Positions 34,525 to 36,552 of a stretch of DNA of 36,552 bases are shown piece after piece; the stretch's first letter is position 1, and each line of letters opens with the position of its first letter. The position numbers and the translations under genes are program-made. A model generated the notes under the pieces. It ran no database searches. It was not told the origin of the DNA and saw nothing but the letters and a program-made list of their open reading frames with translations. This stretch comes from Clostridiaceae bacterium (lineage in GTDB: Bacteria; Bacillota; Clostridia; Saccharofermentanales; DTU023). Where the stretch lies: assembly GCA_012838795.1 (NCBI GenBank), contig DUOO01000059.1, positions 1 to 36,552 on the forward strand, written 5' to 3'.

Positions 34525-35710
34525 GAAAAAATTTTTCACAGATATAATAAAGAACACGCTGGCTTATGGCATTTATATGGTTGCATTACATATCTTTATG
34601 ATGCCGTTTTTGTCAAAAAAACTCGATCCGGAAATCAATGCCCAATTTATTTTATATATTATGATCTCTAATATTATTACTATTTCTTTAGGGAATGAAT
34701 TAGGGATTTTACATCAAATTTTAACCGGAAGGGAAATGGGCAAACGGACTTTGCCGGATATCAGATATGCTTTGAATGTTACCTCAATAGTTTTAAGTAT
34801 ATTCATGTTCGTAACATTGATAATTCTGAGATTCTCTTTAATTGCTTCCTTGATCTTGTCTTTCACAGCCGTTTTAACTAATTTCAGGCTTTTTATTGTT
34901 TGCTATTTACAGTTGCGCATGGATTTTAAGGCGATCATTACAGGTAATATTTTGTTTTTATGTGGAGTTATTCTGTCGCTGATCTTCTTAAATTATGTCG
35001 TTCTTATTTTTTGGTTGCCGATTTTCCTGGCGGAAATATTTTCTGCATTATTTTATCGATATTCCGCCGGTGAATTTTTTGTTATTAAACCTGGTAAAAC
35101 CGGAGAATTTCGCAAAGTAGTAAAAGAGTATTTCGAACTTATCAGCTCAACCTTATTAACTACTATCCCTAATTATGCGGACAAAATAATGGTTTTGCCG
35201 CTTTTGGGAGATGTGATGCTGAACGCTTATTATGCCGGCTCGGTTATTTCGAATTTATTATTTGTTATAATTAATCCGATTAATGGTGTGATATTGGCTT
35301 GGTTGTCGAAATACAATATTTCTGATGCAAAAACAATAATTAATAATCACATTAAAGTTAACTTTATCATTATTGTTTTAGTTTTTTGCCTAAATATTCC
35401 TGCGATATATTTAATGACCCGGTTTTTATACAAAAAATATTTATCTATAGTGCTTACGATAATAATTCCTTTGGCACTCAATTCTACCTTCTCAATTGCT
35501 TCGAGTTTGTTGAGAATGGTTTATCTGAGATATTTGGCATTAAATAGAATCAAATTTTTTAATTTGATTCATTTAGCATGTTTTGTGCTTTTTTCAGTTT
35601 TCGGTTCAAAATATTTTGGAGTGGCAGGATTTGCTTTTGGAGCTGCATTCTCGAAATTTGTTTTGTGGTTACTTTATCTGTATTCATTATTAAAAGTAAG
35701 GAAAGCATGA
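34514..35710 (+). CDS. Polysaccharide flippase-like membrane protein (Wzx/MOP superfamily)
   Basis: A 398-aa inner-membrane protein with about 12 helices, basic cytoplasmic ends and no soluble domain, as in Wzx-type translocases, which move undecaprenyl-linked repeat units to the outer face. The N-terminal helix with the MPFLSKKLDPEINAQFILY segment and the C-terminal KYFGVAGFAFGAAFSKFVLW are typical of MOP members. It is slightly shorter than many Wzx proteins. GGAG lies five bases before the ATG, within the upstream small gene, with which it overlaps by 11 bases. Its place in the glycan locus supports export of the sugar units made by the neighbouring genes. Confidence 0.85.
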   Translation: MQNKKKFFTDIIKNTLAYGIYMVALHIFMMPFLSKKLDPEINAQFILYIMISNIITISLGNELGILHQILTGREMGKRTLPDIRYALNVTSIVLSIFMFVTLIILRFSLIASLILSFTAVLTNFRLFIVCYLQLRMDFKAIITGNILFLCGVILSLIFLNYVVLIFWLPIFLAEIFSALFYRYSAGEFFVIKPGKTGEFRKVVKEYFELISSTLLTTIPNYADKIMVLPLLGDVMLNAYYAGSVISNLLFVIINPINGVILAWLSKYNISDAKTIINNHIKVNFIIIVLVFCLNIPAIYLMTRFLYKKYLSIVLTIIIPLALNSTFSIASSLLRMVYLRYLALNRIKFFNLIHLACFVLFSVFGSKYFGVAGFAFGAAFSKFVLWLLYLYSLLKVRKA

Positions 35711-35816
35711 TAAATTACTGTGTACTGTGATAGATCGTGAAATGTGAAGACTATAAAACTATGAAATGACTTTTGATTGTAAATTAATTTAGATAATAGC
35801 ATTATTAAATTTTGAT

Positions 35817-35825
35817 TGCTATAAT
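35817..35825 (+). promoter_or_regulatory. Extended -10 promoter for the SH3b-repeat protein
   Basis: TGCTATAAT is a perfect extended -10 element, 54 bases before the ATG at 35880. No good -35 is present, which is common for extended -10 promoters. The same TGCTATAAT is used upstream of the ABC exporter pair. Confidence 0.55.
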
Positions 35826-35879
35826 TGAATTTGGTATTAAGTGAGATTATATTAATTAATTATTAAAGGTCCAAGGATT

Positions 35880-36552
35880 ATGAGAGTGAAAAAACAAAAA
35901 AAGATAGGTTTCGGGTTGTTATGTATTGGAATGTTGGTAATGTATATCATATTGGGTTTATTCTTTATTGATATGCCGGTTTCAGCGAGTACAATTGAAA
36001 CTGAGTCATCTGAAGAAGCTGTAACATTATATGTCCAAAGCAGTTCACTGGCAGTGCGCCCGGCCAAGAATTCAACAGAGTTACTCGGCAGATTGGCAAA
36101 AGGTGATAAAGTAACGGGTTATCGTGAGGGGGTATGGATCAGGACAACCTATAACGGTAAGAATGCATATATAGCTGCAAAGTACACAGATACGAATCCC
36201 CCGCCAACAGAAACGTTCTACGTTAAAGCCGGGCCGTTAGCAGTACGCCCGGCCAAGAATTCAACAGAGTTACTCGGCAGGTTAGCAAAAGGTGATAAGG
36301 TAACGGGTTATCGTGAGGGGGTATGGATCAGGACAACCTATAGCGGTCAAACGGCCTATATAGCTGCACAACATACAGATACAAACCCTGTTTTAGAAAC
36401 CTTATATGTAAAAGTCTCAACTCTGGCAGTGCGCCCGGCCAAGAATTCAACAGAGTTACTCGGCAGGTTAGCAAAAGGTGATAAAGTAACGGGTTATCGT
36501 GAGGGGGTATGGATCAGGACAACCTATAACGGTAAGAATGCATATATAGCTG
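35880..36552 (+). CDS. Secreted SH3b-repeat protein (3' end cut by the window)
   Basis: The frame is open from the ATG to the last base, 224 codons, with no stop. A Sec signal peptide spans about residues 1-37: basic MRVKKQKK, a hydrophobic core, and a likely cut after PVSA. A Glu/Ser-rich linker leads to at least three bacterial SH3 domains of 62-63 residues, each with LAVRPAKNSTELLGRLAKGD and YREGVWIRTTY. Such domains bind cell-wall peptidoglycan and usually accompany a wall hydrolase or another catalytic domain, which would lie beyond the window. AAAGG and AGGA both lie close upstream. It follows the flippase, but with its own promoter. Confidence 0.88.
   Translation, partial: MRVKKQKKIGFGLLCIGMLVMYIILGLFFIDMPVSASTIETESSEEAVTLYVQSSSLAVRPAKNSTELLGRLAKGDKVTGYREGVWIRTTYNGKNAYIAAKYTDTNPPPTETFYVKAGPLAVRPAKNSTELLGRLAKGDKVTGYREGVWIRTTYSGQTAYIAAQHTDTNPVLETLYVKVSTLAVRPAKNSTELLGRLAKGDKVTGYREGVWIRTTYNGKNAYIA
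36025..36552 (+). repeat. Near-identical tandem repeats inside the SH3b gene
   Basis: Equivalent positions recur at 36061, 36250 and 36436, a spacing of 189 and then 186 bases. About 100 bases of each unit are almost identical at the nucleotide level, with only a few third-position changes, while the linkers differ. This points to recent duplication or ongoing gene conversion. The third unit runs off the window. Confidence 0.92.

Noticed and set aside
35852-36067. Minus-strand frame of 71 codons near the right end
   Set aside because: It is antisense to the SH3b protein, which has a signal peptide, a promoter and repeated domains in the plus frame.

Overview
The window is AT-rich DNA with dense genes, strong GGAGG-type ribosome binding sites and sigma-A-like promoters. 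It carries genes for the acetoacetyl-CoA to butyryl-CoA route, which points to an anaerobic, low-GC Firmicute of the class Clostridia. No rRNA or tRNA gene was seen, so the genus cannot be named.

Left part (1-5375). The window opens inside a GC-rich array of 92-bp tandem repeats. Next come a CoA-transferase on the minus strand and, divergently, thiolase, crotonase and 3-hydroxybutyryl-CoA dehydrogenase. Together these give the C2+C2 condensation, reduction, dehydration and CoA-exchange steps of butyrate fermentation. Butyryl-CoA dehydrogenase and its electron-transfer flavoprotein are not in the window. Strong hairpin terminators close both sides (411-442 and 5335-5375).

Middle part (5496-19713). 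These are mostly transport and housekeeping genes: a MaoC-like hydratase coupled to an MFS transporter, a glycerophosphodiesterase, a zinc-ribbon membrane protein, a MATE efflux pump behind a possibly structured leader RNA, an overlapping pair of ABC exporter half-transporters, a sodium:solute symporter, an alpha/beta hydrolase and a large M16C metallopeptidase.

Right part (19927-36552). This is a surface-glycan locus. It holds two large multi-membrane-span proteins that may be GT-C-type glycosyltransferases, a membrane-anchored family 2 glycosyltransferase, an ATP-grasp ligase, and a five-gene nucleotide-sugar run: RmlA, RmlB, NDP-hexose 2,3-dehydratase, Gfo/Idh 3-ketoreductase and WecE-type C4 aminotransferase. 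Read in order, the run predicts a dTDP-4-amino-2,4,6-trideoxyhexose, a 2-deoxysugar chemistry best known from actinomycete antibiotics. A membrane-bound UDP-sugar 4,6-dehydratase, a 44-residue acidic small protein, a Wzx-like flippase and a secreted SH3b-repeat protein (cut by the window end) follow.

Two copies of a promoter-bearing sequence, identical over 47 bp, flank the AT-richer three-gene block 22041-26368 (glycosyltransferase, ATP-grasp, membrane protein). The block therefore looks like an acquired or exchangeable cassette. All assignments come from reading motifs by eye; no database search was run.
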